Source: Cellvibrionales bacterium UBA4495
GTDB lineage: Bacteria; Pseudomonadota; Gammaproteobacteria; Pseudomonadales; Porticoccaceae
Direction: 5' to 3'
DNA length: 23,848 nt
Assembly (NCBI GenBank): GCA_002388905.1
Contig: DGNJ01000091.1
Span: 1-23,848 of the forward strand
Position 1 is the first letter of the stretch. Every line of letters begins with the position of its first letter. Below are positions 1-6,883 of this stretch, in pieces. The notes under the pieces are model-generated. The model saw only the letters and a list, made by a program, of their open reading frames with translations. It made no database searches and was not told the origin of the DNA. Position numbers and translations under genes: made by a program.

Positions 1-260
1 ATAAATTGGGAGCAGCCTCTGGGTTTCAGGCTGATTTGCAATCAAGGAGCAACTTCGCAGGCATGCTGGTTGCCTGTCGAGAAGTTGCAACGCCGAGTGC
101 GAATCCGCCTGAAAGCCCCGAAGGGCGCGGCCTGACAGGCGCCAGCGCTGCGTTGGCTTGCTTGACAAGGACAACCAGCCTTGTCCTGCGCAAACCGCCT
201 TGCGCTGACGCCTGTCAGGTTGCGCAGAGGCCACTCACAATTTATAGAGGTGCCCTTAAG
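1..260. mobile_element. MITE-like palindromic element, left end cut by window edge
   Basis: The segment is one large imperfect palindrome. The outer arms 1-21 and 225-245 match as inverted repeats at 18 of 21 positions, with ATAAATTG/CAATTTAT and GCCTCTG/CAGAGGC perfect. Inside are nested stems: 24-31 with 107-114 (TTTCAGGC/GCCTGAAA), 49-56 with 81-88 (GCAACTTC/GAAGTTGC), 58-63 with 71-76, 131-141 with 209-219 (CCTGACAGGCG/CGCCTGTCAGG), and 164-170 with 179-185. The right end continues as AGAGGTGCCC and then CTTAAG, which may be the terminus and a target site. The matching left terminus would lie just outside the window. No credible protein is encoded. Terminal inverted repeats, small size and lack of a gene fit a non-autonomous transposable element. 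A structured RNA is the alternative. Confidence 0.6.
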
Positions 261-398
261 CCGTTTTATAGTGGCGAGCGTTACACCGCCAGGCGAATTT
301 CAAATTATCAGACCGCTACTCAATAGCGGCTAGTTAATTAATCGGGCAGCCTTTCCATAATATTGACCGATAATATCGAGATGACAACACCGGTCAGT
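261..398. other. Intergenic; weak hairpin only
   Basis: No gene is visible. A small stem CCGCTA/TAGCGG (313-318 with 324-329, 5-nt loop) lies about 70 nt past the stop of the minus-strand VOC gene. It could act as a weak terminator, but it lacks a clear T tract. Confidence 0.3.
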
Positions 399-1565
399 CT
401 AGTTATTGCCCGGAAGCCGGAATTCACCCTTGTGGTTTGTCGGCATCTTGAGTTCCAGCGGTGGGCATCCCTCAGGTTGCGGCTGCAGTGGCTGCGGAGG
501 AATGGGGCCAAGGAGTTCGATAAATGCTCCGTCAGGGTCAATGGCATGGACGATGCCGAAGTCATCGCCGCCGGTACCGGAGCAGCATGGTGCGATTTCA
601 GAGAGAAATTCAACACCCTGTCGCTTCAGTATCCTGACCGCGCGCTGCAAATCGGGGACAGAGAGGGCCAGCCGATTAATGCCGATGTGATTGATGGGGG
701 GCGGATAGGGTGGTTCGTCATTGAATGGCTTAATCCATTGCACCAGGCGCAGTACATTCTGGTCGCCGCGGTCAATCGCGACTTCGGCACCCTTGATTCG
801 AAATCGCTGATCCAGACCGTAGGCCTTGGCTTCTTCGAGGGTACTTGTGTATTCGGGGACCATTTTTACTTGCGTATAGCCGAACATCTTGTAGAACTCG
901 AGAGACTTTTCCAGGTTGCTCACGTTGATGCCGATATAAGGCATGGCAATGATGTGGATATTCTCATCCGGGTCGCCGTGGGGTGGCGAGGTTTCCATAA
1001 GCTTGTAGAGAACGCCTTCCGGGTCGCGAAAAAACACAAACTGGTTGCCGGGAATGCCGTAGGGCTCCGAAAGAAATTCGACACCCTGATCTCTGAGGTA
1101 AGCCACATCGGCGGCAAGATCAGTCGTCAGCAGCGCGGCATAGGCCATTCCCAGGTGATTGGGCAACTCGTAGGGTGGCTCGTCATTGAACGGTTTTTTG
1201 AACTGCAGAAAGTCAATGCGGGCATTGTTGAGGCTGTCGGGGTTGAAAATAATCTCGCCTTGCGCCAGTTCGTACTGGCATAGATCGAACATTCCCAGAG
1301 CCCGGGCAAGTTGATGAGTATTGGTCAGGGGGAAGCCGCCTATGCCTTCGGTAAAACCGATCATTCGGTAAAACGGCCGGGTTTTTTCAAAATCGGCGGT
1401 GTGCGTGGCAAAGTGAACTCGCTCGTAAAGGCCTATGTCGTTTTCAGACCGGAACTCGATCTGCGGTTTATCGCTTGCCTCAGGTTCTGGAGGGGGCTTT
1501 GAATCGGTAGCAGCCATGCCCATAGCCGTCAGGATAAAAAGTGCAAACGCGATAGAGAACTTCAT
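399..1565 (-). CDS. Exported two-domain VOC (glyoxalase/bleomycin-resistance fold) protein
   Basis: This predicted protein has 388 residues. The start at 1565 is chosen because it gives a clear signal peptide (MKFSIAFALFILTAMGMA, then ATDS) and has GGGAG upstream; the open frame runs further upstream but that part looks non-coding. A proline-rich linker is followed by two tandem vicinal-oxygen-chelate modules, at about residues 46-185 and 200-350. Typical features are FEKTRPFY, FRDPEGVLYKLME and LEKSLEFYK, with IDPDGAFIELLG closing the second. Both modules contain KPFNDEPPY and GVEFLSE, a sign of internal duplication. The first-strand His of module 1 (VHFATH) appears to be Tyr in module 2 (PYIGIN). 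The tail is rich in Pro and Gln. Family members bind metals and act as glyoxalases, dioxygenases or binding proteins. The substrate is unknown, and export to the periplasm is inferred. Confidence 0.8.
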   Translation of the reverse strand: MKFSIAFALFILTAMGMAATDSKPPPEPEASDKPQIEFRSENDIGLYERVHFATHTADFEKTRPFYRMIGFTEGIGGFPLTNTHQLARALGMFDLCQYELAQGEIIFNPDSLNNARIDFLQFKKPFNDEPPYELPNHLGMAYAALLTTDLAADVAYLRDQGVEFLSEPYGIPGNQFVFFRDPEGVLYKLMETSPPHGDPDENIHIIAMPYIGINVSNLEKSLEFYKMFGYTQVKMVPEYTSTLEEAKAYGLDQRFRIKGAEVAIDRGDQNVLRLVQWIKPFNDEPPYPPPINHIGINRLALSVPDLQRAVRILKRQGVEFLSEIAPCCSGTGGDDFGIVHAIDPDGAFIELLGPIPPQPLQPQPEGCPPLELKMPTNHKGEFRLPGNN

Positions 1566-2010
1566 AGGGCTCTCCCGGGTAATTGATTTCAGTTTTCCCC
1601 TACATTGACCCACCATGGAAAAAGAGAGGCAGGGAGTCAGCATCAAAGCGTAGTAGCGGCCCCGTTTGGTTTCTCCCATTGTTACCGATTCAGTATATCC
1701 TCTTTGATTTATCGGCTCAAAATCGGGCGACAACTGTTTTCGGTAGTTTCACCATCGCATCGAGCACGTCACGCAGTCCCACGGCCTTTTGAGAGGTGGA
1801 TATGTGATCGTTTTTCTGCAAATCCCTGGCGATATGCGCATACATCAGCGGTATATGATGGGCCTGTGGTTCAGGGGCAGTGGTCTTCCGGACAGTATGA
1901 ACAAGGGTTCTGGGGAATATTGCCCTAATTTTGCTGGCCCGGGATCACGAAGGAACAAAATTTTTTCGATCCCCTATTTCCTAAGTCGCCCAAATAGGGT
2001 ACAAGGCGCC
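1566..2010. other. 445-bp divergent intergenic region (VOC gene / RIO1 kinase)
   Basis: Both flanking frames stay open into this region (to 1733 on minus, from 1789 on plus), but the translations do not resemble the families and neither extension is credited. The only structure seen is near the right end. GGGATC (1941-1946) can pair with GATCCC (1968-1973), and CCCTATTT (1972-1979) with AAATAGGG (1992-1999). The two stems overlap by two bases. Confidence 0.5.
1972..1999 (+). promoter_or_regulatory. Inverted repeat just upstream of the RIO1 start codon
   Basis: CCCTATTT and AAATAGGG form perfect 8-bp arms separated by 12 nt. The right arm ends 11 nt before the ATG at 2011, next to the likely AAGG ribosome-binding sequence. 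It could be an operator or a hairpin affecting translation. Its role is inferred from position alone. Confidence 0.35.
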
Positions 2011-2868
2011 ATGAAAATACCATCCAGAATACAGCCCCTTGTCGACGATGGCCTGGTGGACGAGGTCGTCAGCCGCCTGATGAGTGGCAAGGAGGCCGAC
2101 GTCTATATTGTCCGCTGCGGCGGGCAGTTGCGCTGCGCCAAGGTCTACAAGGAGGCTGTCAAACGCAGCTTCAAGAAGGCTGCCCACTACCGGGAGGGCC
2201 GCAAGGTACGCAACAGCCGCCGCGCCCGGGCCATGGAAAAGGGCTCCCGCTTCGGTCGTCAGGAGCAGGAAGAGACCTGGCAGAATGCCGAAGTTGAAGC
2301 CCTGAAGCGTCTGGCTGCTGCCGGTGTCCGGGTGCCGGAGACCTTCGGCTGTCTCGACGGCGTGCTGCTCATGGAGATGATCATCGACGGCGAGGGGGAT
2401 GTGGCGCCGCGGCTGAGCGAGGTGGCCATGTCCGCCGAGCAGGCCGTGGAGGATCACGAGGTGGTCATGGAATATGTGGTGCGCATGCTCTGTGCGGGGC
2501 TTGTGCACGGCGATCTGTCGGAATTCAATGTGCTGGTTGACGATTATGGGCCCGTGATCATCGACCTGCCCCAGGCGGTGGATGCCGCCGCCAACAATAA
2601 TGCCCGCGCGATGCTTGAGCGCGACGTGGACAATATGACACGTTACTACGCCCAGTTCGCCCCGGAACTGGCGGGCCGACAATATGCCCGGGAAATCTGG
2701 TCCCTCTATGAAAATGGCGAACTGGAACCGGACACTCCGCTAACCGGCGATTACCAGGAAGCTACCGAGGCTGCCGACGTGGATGGCGTGCTGGAGGAAA
2801 TCATGGCGGTGATGGCGGAAGAGCAGGCCCGCCGGGAACGCCTGAGTGACGAAGAGAACACCGAATAA
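2011..2868 (+). CDS. RIO1-family serine/threonine protein kinase
   Basis: This 285-residue protein has the compact RIO kinase domain without extra domains. The nucleotide-binding segment is SGKEADVYIV (about residues 25-34), with the ATP-anchoring Lys in CAKVYKE. The basic stretch KVRNSRRARAMEKGS is typical of bacterial RIO1 proteins. The catalytic loop is HGDLSEFNVLVDD and the metal-binding Asp is in VIIDLPQAVD. The start at 2011 matches the usual bacterial N-terminus (KIPSRIQPLVDDGLVDEV); the open frame upstream to 1789 is not family-like. In eukaryotes and archaea RIO1 acts in small-subunit ribosome maturation; the bacterial target is not established. It stands alone, convergent with the AraC gene, and shows no link to the catabolic cluster. 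Confidence 0.9.
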   Translation: MKIPSRIQPLVDDGLVDEVVSRLMSGKEADVYIVRCGGQLRCAKVYKEAVKRSFKKAAHYREGRKVRNSRRARAMEKGSRFGRQEQEETWQNAEVEALKRLAAAGVRVPETFGCLDGVLLMEMIIDGEGDVAPRLSEVAMSAEQAVEDHEVVMEYVVRMLCAGLVHGDLSEFNVLVDDYGPVIIDLPQAVDAAANNNARAMLERDVDNMTRYYAQFAPELAGRQYAREIWSLYENGELEPDTPLTGDYQEATEAADVDGVLEEIMAVMAEEQARRERLSDEENTE

Positions 2869-2955
2869 TCCCCATTCGAGTTAATCACTCCCCGGGAATT
2901 GAAACCCGACAGCCATCCATGGCACAAAACCAGATGCGGCGGGGCAGGGCAATCG

Positions 2956-3975
2956 TTATCGCCTGTCAGTGGTGCGCAGGGGCTTTTGGTAGGTATAGGG
3001 GGTGACTCCGGTCCACTTGGAAAAGGAGCGGATAAATGAGCTTGCCTCTGAAAAGCCGGTGGCGAGGGCCGTTTCCTCAACCGTCATGTTCCGGTTGCTG
3101 AGTAAGTGAATGGCGGTGTCCCGGCGAAGTCTGTCCTTAAGCTCCCGGTATACCACGCCCTCATTGCGCAGCCGCCGGCGAAGTGTCTGGGGGTGTATGT
3201 GCAGTTGCCTGGCAATATCGGCGTAAGTGGGATGTTCCGCCAACTGGCTCGCGAGCAGGGCGCGCACCCGGTATTGCCAGCTTTTCTGGTCGTATTGCTG
3301 GACGATCATGGTGTGATTCGGGTGTTTCAGGAAGCCGTTAAGGCTTTCCTGGTCCCGGCGGATTCGCTTCTCCAGGTAGTGCTCGCCAAAGGTGATGGAA
3401 GATACGGGCTGTTCGAAAGTCACCGGGCTGTCGAGAAACATGGCCCCGTACTCGCTGGCATAGACGGGCTCCGGGAATGCGAAGGTCACCTCCAGAAGGG
3501 GTACCTCTTCGGCAATGAGCCAGTTGGCAAACCGGTGCAGGTAGAACAGGAAGGACTCATAGATGTAGGGCCCGAAATCGTCACCGGCATCCCGGGGTTC
3601 CAGTGAAACGGTAACCCTGTCTCCGGAGCGCAACGTCCGGGGTGCAATGCTCCAGTCGATAAGCCGGCAGAATCTCGACAGGCGGCGGATGGCTTCTCCG
3701 AGGTTTTCCGATCCGATCGCCGACCTGCAAATCATTTCCCAGGTACCCAGGGGTTGTGGTTGCCTGCCATAGCCGAGTGTTTCATCTCTCAGCAACACCA
3801 TCGTATCCCTGATCAGGTTGGCGTAATCCCTGGCGGGTACCCGGGCGCCGGGCTCATGAAGCAGGCGTGGCGCGATGCGGTTACGTGTCAGCAGCCGGTG
3901 GCAGTCCCCGGGCCGGTGGCGGCAATGGCGAACGACGGCATTGACGAAGTGGATGGATATGGTGGGTTCGCGCAT
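2956..3975 (-). CDS. AraC-family transcriptional regulator (arabinose-binding-like N-terminal domain, OruR-type)
   Basis: The 339-residue protein has an N-terminal sensory domain of the Arabinose_bd type (about residues 1-200; features include LLHEPGARVPARDYANLIRDT and GTWEMICRSAIGSENLGEAIRRLSRF). A C-terminal AraC double helix-turn-helix occupies about residues 235-330 (ADIARQLHIHPQTLRRRLRNEG, then VEETALATGFSEASSFIRSFSKWTGVTP). The start at 3975 is chosen because it gives the usual family length of about 340. Starts at 4002 and 4044 are in frame, and none has a strong ribosome-binding site. It is divergent from the SDR/enoyl-CoA hydratase pair and probably controls it, since OruR-like regulators commonly neighbour the catabolic genes they regulate. 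The effector is unknown. Confidence 0.85.
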   Translation of the reverse strand: MREPTISIHFVNAVVRHCRHRPGDCHRLLTRNRIAPRLLHEPGARVPARDYANLIRDTMVLLRDETLGYGRQPQPLGTWEMICRSAIGSENLGEAIRRLSRFCRLIDWSIAPRTLRSGDRVTVSLEPRDAGDDFGPYIYESFLFYLHRFANWLIAEEVPLLEVTFAFPEPVYASEYGAMFLDSPVTFEQPVSSITFGEHYLEKRIRRDQESLNGFLKHPNHTMIVQQYDQKSWQYRVRALLASQLAEHPTYADIARQLHIHPQTLRRRLRNEGVVYRELKDRLRRDTAIHLLSNRNMTVEETALATGFSEASSFIRSFSKWTGVTPYTYQKPLRTTDRR

Positions 3976-4063
3976 GGGCTTTCGGCGCTGCCGGGAGATC
4001 ATGAAGTGTAACAAAATATCAATTTTTTTGTCGGCAGGCGTCATTGCCCATCGTTGCGGTGTG

Positions 4064-4084
4064 TTCCACCATGGTCCGGTGGAA
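4064..4084. promoter_or_regulatory. Palindrome in the AraC/SDR divergent promoter
   Basis: TTCCACC and GGTGGAA form perfect 7-bp arms separated by 7 nt, 119 bp upstream of the SDR start and 88 bp upstream of the chosen AraC start. The position suits an operator. AraC proteins more often use direct repeats, so the binder may be another protein. This site is unrelated in sequence to the ACTTGC-N9-GCAAGT sites elsewhere in the window. Confidence 0.35.
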
Positions 4085-4202
4085 AATTCCTGCTGTGGCG
4101 GGGGCGGCGCCTGCTCTCAACAGCCAGGTCTTTCAGGGCTGAGCCGGATTTTAGTCTATCAAAAGCTAATGAATTTCCTATTTTTCAGGAGGTTAACGCG
4201 TT

Positions 4203-4973
4203 ATGGATATCAAGGATAAAGTTGCGGTGATCACCGGTGGCGCCTCAGGCATCGGCCAGGCTATCGCCCGCAGGGTGGTGAGCAGCGGTGGCCGGGTGGC
4301 CATTTTCGACCTCAACGAAGAGGCCGGCCAGGCGATGGTGGAAGAGCTGGGGGATGTGGCCCTGTTTGCCAAAGTCAATGTGGTTGATGAGGAATCCGTC
4401 GCTGCCGGTGTCAAACAGACCATGGACAGGTCTGGTGGTATTCACATCTGTGTCAATTGCGCCGGTATCGGCTCGGCCACCAAAACCTATGGCAAGGCCG
4501 GCCCCCATCCCCTGGATGACTGGAGCAAGGTGATCGCCATCAACCTCACCGGCACCTTTAATGTGCTGCGCCTGTGCGCCGAGCAGATGGCCGGCAATGA
4601 GCCGGTTAACGATGATGGCGGCCGCGGGGTGATTATCAATACCGCTTCGGTGGCGGCCTATGAGGGCCAGGTGGGGCAGGCGGCCTACAGCGCCAGCAAG
4701 GGCGGCATCGTGGGCATGACGCTGCCCATTGCCAGGGACCTGGCCAGCTATGGTATCCGGGTCAACACGATCGTGCCCGGCCTTATCCATACGCCGCTGT
4801 TCGAGACCCTGGACAAGAAAGTATTCGATGCCCTGAGCAACTCGGTCCTCTACCCCAAGCGCCTTGGCAAGCCGGAGGAGATTGCCCATCTGGCCGCCAG
4901 CATCATGGAGAACGACTATATCAACGGCGAGTGTATCCGCATGGACGGCGGGATACGCATGCAGCCGAGGTGA
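4203..4973 (+). CDS. Short-chain dehydrogenase, 3-hydroxyacyl-CoA dehydrogenase type II (HSD10)-like
   Basis: This 256-residue classical SDR has the cofactor-binding TGGASGIG at residues 11-18, and Asp in AIFDLNEE, which favours NAD(H). The NAG-like motif is CAGIG. The catalytic set is Ser149 (NTASV), Tyr162 and Lys166 (YSASK). The insertion with GPHPLDDWSKVIAINLTGTFNV and the ending NGECIRMDGGIRM resemble the HSD17B10 / 3-hydroxy-2-methylbutyryl-CoA dehydrogenase group, which oxidises straight or 2-methyl-branched 3-hydroxyacyl-CoAs in the cytoplasm. AGGAGG precedes the start. It is followed after 30 nt by an enoyl-CoA hydratase, so together they provide two consecutive beta-oxidation steps. 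The exact chain specificity cannot be read from sequence. Confidence 0.88.
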   Translation: MDIKDKVAVITGGASGIGQAIARRVVSSGGRVAIFDLNEEAGQAMVEELGDVALFAKVNVVDEESVAAGVKQTMDRSGGIHICVNCAGIGSATKTYGKAGPHPLDDWSKVIAINLTGTFNVLRLCAEQMAGNEPVNDDGGRGVIINTASVAAYEGQVGQAAYSASKGGIVGMTLPIARDLASYGIRVNTIVPGLIHTPLFETLDKKVFDALSNSVLYPKRLGKPEEIAHLAASIMENDYINGECIRMDGGIRMQPR

Positions 4974-5003
4974 TGACAGGACAATTCAGTTGAGGCCGGA
5001 GAG

Positions 5004-5768
5004 ATGACTGAGAACGTACGGGTGGATGTGGACGGCGGTGTTATGACCGTCACTATCAATCGTCCAAAGGCGATGAATGCCATGACCAAGAGCATGGCGG
5101 AGGCCATTGCCGCCGCCATGGATCGGCTGGATGACAGCGACGATATTCGCGTCGCCATCCTCACCGGTGCCGAGGGCAACTTCTGTGCGGGCATGGATCT
5201 CAAGGACTTTGTCGACGGTGAACTGCCCGAGGCGGAAGAGCGGGGGTTTGGCGGTGTCTGTTCGCGGCCGCCGGAAAAACCCCTGATTGCCGCCGTGGAA
5301 GGCTTTGCCCTCGCCGGCGGCTGTGAACTGGCGGCGGCCTGCGACCTGATTGTCGCCGCCGAGAACGCCCGGTTCGGCTTGCCCGAAACCAAGCTGGGGC
5401 TGGTGGCGGGAGCGGGCGGCCTTATTCGCATGCCCCGGCAGATTCCCCAGCGGGTGGCCCTGGAAATGGCACTTACCGGTGACTTTATTACCGCATCCCG
5501 GGCCTACGAGGTGGGCCTGGTCAATCGCGTGGTGGACACTGGCGAAGCCTATAACGTGGCACTGAAGATGGCTCGCACCATTGCCGGCAATGGTCCCCTG
5601 GCGGTTATGGCGTCCAAGCGCATTATGGTCGAGTCCCAGGACTGGTCCACCAGCGAAATGTTCCAGCGCCAACTTGAGATCATGGGCCCCGTTTTTGACA
5701 GCGAGGATGCCATCGAGGGCGCCACTGCGTTTGCCGAAAAACGCTCCCCGCAATGGAAAGGCAGGTAG
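5004..5768 (+). CDS. Enoyl-CoA hydratase (crotonase family)
   Basis: This 254-residue crotonase-fold protein has the usual landmarks. NRPKAMNAM lies near the N-terminus. The oxyanion-hole segments are NFCAGMDL (about 59-66) and GFALAGGCELAAACD (100-114). Glu108 and Glu128 (GLPETKLGL) match by spacing the two catalytic Glu residues of rat mitochondrial hydratase, so hydration of trans-2-enoyl-CoA is likely, not an isomerase-only or inactive role. The C-terminal helix region contains FAEKRSPQWKG, as in FadB-independent single-domain hydratases. A GGAG ribosome-binding site lies just upstream of the ATG. The gene forms an operon with the preceding SDR and converges on the phosphotransferase gene, with a GC-rich hairpin between them. 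Confidence 0.9.
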   Translation: MTENVRVDVDGGVMTVTINRPKAMNAMTKSMAEAIAAAMDRLDDSDDIRVAILTGAEGNFCAGMDLKDFVDGELPEAEERGFGGVCSRPPEKPLIAAVEGFALAGGCELAAACDLIVAAENARFGLPETKLGLVAGAGGLIRMPRQIPQRVALEMALTGDFITASRAYEVGLVNRVVDTGEAYNVALKMARTIAGNGPLAVMASKRIMVESQDWSTSEMFQRQLEIMGPVFDSEDAIEGATAFAEKRSPQWKGR

Positions 5769-5798
5769 TTATCCAAACAGGGTTGTGGTCCGGTTCCT

Positions 5799-5817
5799 GG
5801 GCGGGACGGCCCCGCCC
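5799..5817. terminator. GC-rich hairpin between convergent genes
   Basis: GGGCGGG (5799-5805) and CCCGCCC (5811-5817) form a perfect 7-bp stem with a 5-nt loop. It sits between the hydratase stop and the phosphotransferase stop, so it could serve both directions. No T tract follows, which lowers confidence. Confidence 0.5.
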
Positions 5818-5820
5818 GGC

Positions 5821-6828
5821 CTATTGAATCAGCGCCGCGCCCATCTCTGACAGGGGCCGGGTCAGGGCACCCATATCATGGGCCTTGGTGCTGGAGGCAT
5901 TGCCCTCAATGGCGCGCTTTTTAACCCCCTGCAGAATAGCAGCAAGACGGAAGAAGCTGAAAGCCAGGTAAAAATCCCAGTTGGGAATGCTCTCGATACC
6001 CATACGCTCGCAATAGCGGGCCACATACTCGGCTTCGGAGGGGATGCCCAGGCTTTCCCGGTCGACACCGCCGAGCCCCGACATGGTGCCGCCGTGGGCC
6101 ATTCGCCACTGCATGCACTGGTAGGCCAGATCGGCGAACGGGTGACCCAGGGTGGAGAGTTCCCAGTCCAGGACCGCGAGAATCCTGGGCCCCGTTGGGT
6201 GGAAGATCATGTTGTCGAGACGAAAATCCCCGTGGACAATGCTTACCCTGCCGTCGTCTTCGGGCATGTTGTCCGGGAGCCACTGGATCAGGGTCTCCAT
6301 GGTCGGGATGTTCTCGGTTTCCGAGGCCCGGTACTGCTTGATCCAGCGGTGAACCTGACGCTCGAAATAGTTGCCGGGTTTGCCGTAGTCCGAAAGGCCC
6401 ACCGCGTCGGTGTCGACCCGGTGCAGGGCGGTCAGGGCCCTGTTCATCTGGTCGTAGATGGCGGTGCGATCATGGTTGGCAAGATCGGGCAGGGTGGGAT
6501 CCCAGAAGATACGGCCATCGATAAACTCCATGATATAGAACATGCTGCCGATAACACTGTCGTCATCGCAGAACACCAGCATCTGCGGTACCGGCACTTC
6601 GGTGTTGGCCAGGGCGCTCATGACCCGGTATTCCCTGTCCACGGCGTGGGCGGACTTAAGCAACTCGCCGGGCGGCTTGCACCGCAACACGTAGCGACCG
6701 CCGGGTGTGTCGAGCAGAAAGGTGGGGTTGGACTGGCCCTCGGAGAAAGCCTTCTCGGTGATGGGCCCCTTGAAGCCCTCTATGTGCGTTTCCAGGTACC
6801 GCGCCAGGCTCTCTGTATCTAGCTTCAT
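5821..6828 (-). CDS. Phosphotransferase (APH fold, ACAD10/11 N-domain / LvaA-like), copy 1
   Basis: The 335-residue protein has the aminoglycoside-phosphotransferase kinase fold. The glycine-rich/Lys region includes FSEGQSNPTFLLD and YVLRCKPPG. The catalytic loop is HGDFRLDN with Asp201 and Asn206, and the metal-binding Asp221 lies in LDWELSTLGHPFADLAY. These are hallmarks of the ACAD10/11-type branch, not of antibiotic-resistance kinases. Known members (human ACAD11, Pseudomonas LvaA) phosphorylate the hydroxyl of 4-hydroxyacyl-CoAs so that it can be eliminated. It is the last gene of a minus-strand run behind an acyl-CoA ligase, 55 nt away, which fits a CoA-thioester substrate. ATG at 6828 is used; an in-frame TTG lies two codons upstream. 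It shares fold and motif numbering with the second kinase at 8553-9569 but is clearly divergent from it. Confidence 0.87.
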   Translation of the reverse strand: MKLDTESLARYLETHIEGFKGPITEKAFSEGQSNPTFLLDTPGGRYVLRCKPPGELLKSAHAVDREYRVMSALANTEVPVPQMLVFCDDDSVIGSMFYIMEFIDGRIFWDPTLPDLANHDRTAIYDQMNRALTALHRVDTDAVGLSDYGKPGNYFERQVHRWIKQYRASETENIPTMETLIQWLPDNMPEDDGRVSIVHGDFRLDNMIFHPTGPRILAVLDWELSTLGHPFADLAYQCMQWRMAHGGTMSGLGGVDRESLGIPSEAEYVARYCERMGIESIPNWDFYLAFSFFRLAAILQGVKKRAIEGNASSTKAHDMGALTRPLSEMGAALIQ

Positions 6829-6883
6829 AATCAATCGGCTCGCTTTAACGCCGCCGGGCTGTCGGCGTAGTCTGAAGTGGGTT

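Noticed and set aside
6..326. 106-codon open frame on plus at the left edge
   Set aside because: It lies inside the nested palindrome, and its translation has no recognisable domain; the DNA structure explains the region better.
363..1283. 306-codon open frame on plus
   Set aside because: It is antisense to the VOC gene, which has clear family motifs and a signal peptide on the minus strand.
1789..2010. 74-codon N-terminal extension of the RIO1 kinase
   Set aside because: The extension is unlike RIO1 proteins and includes the inverted repeats; ATG at 2011 gives the standard N-terminus.
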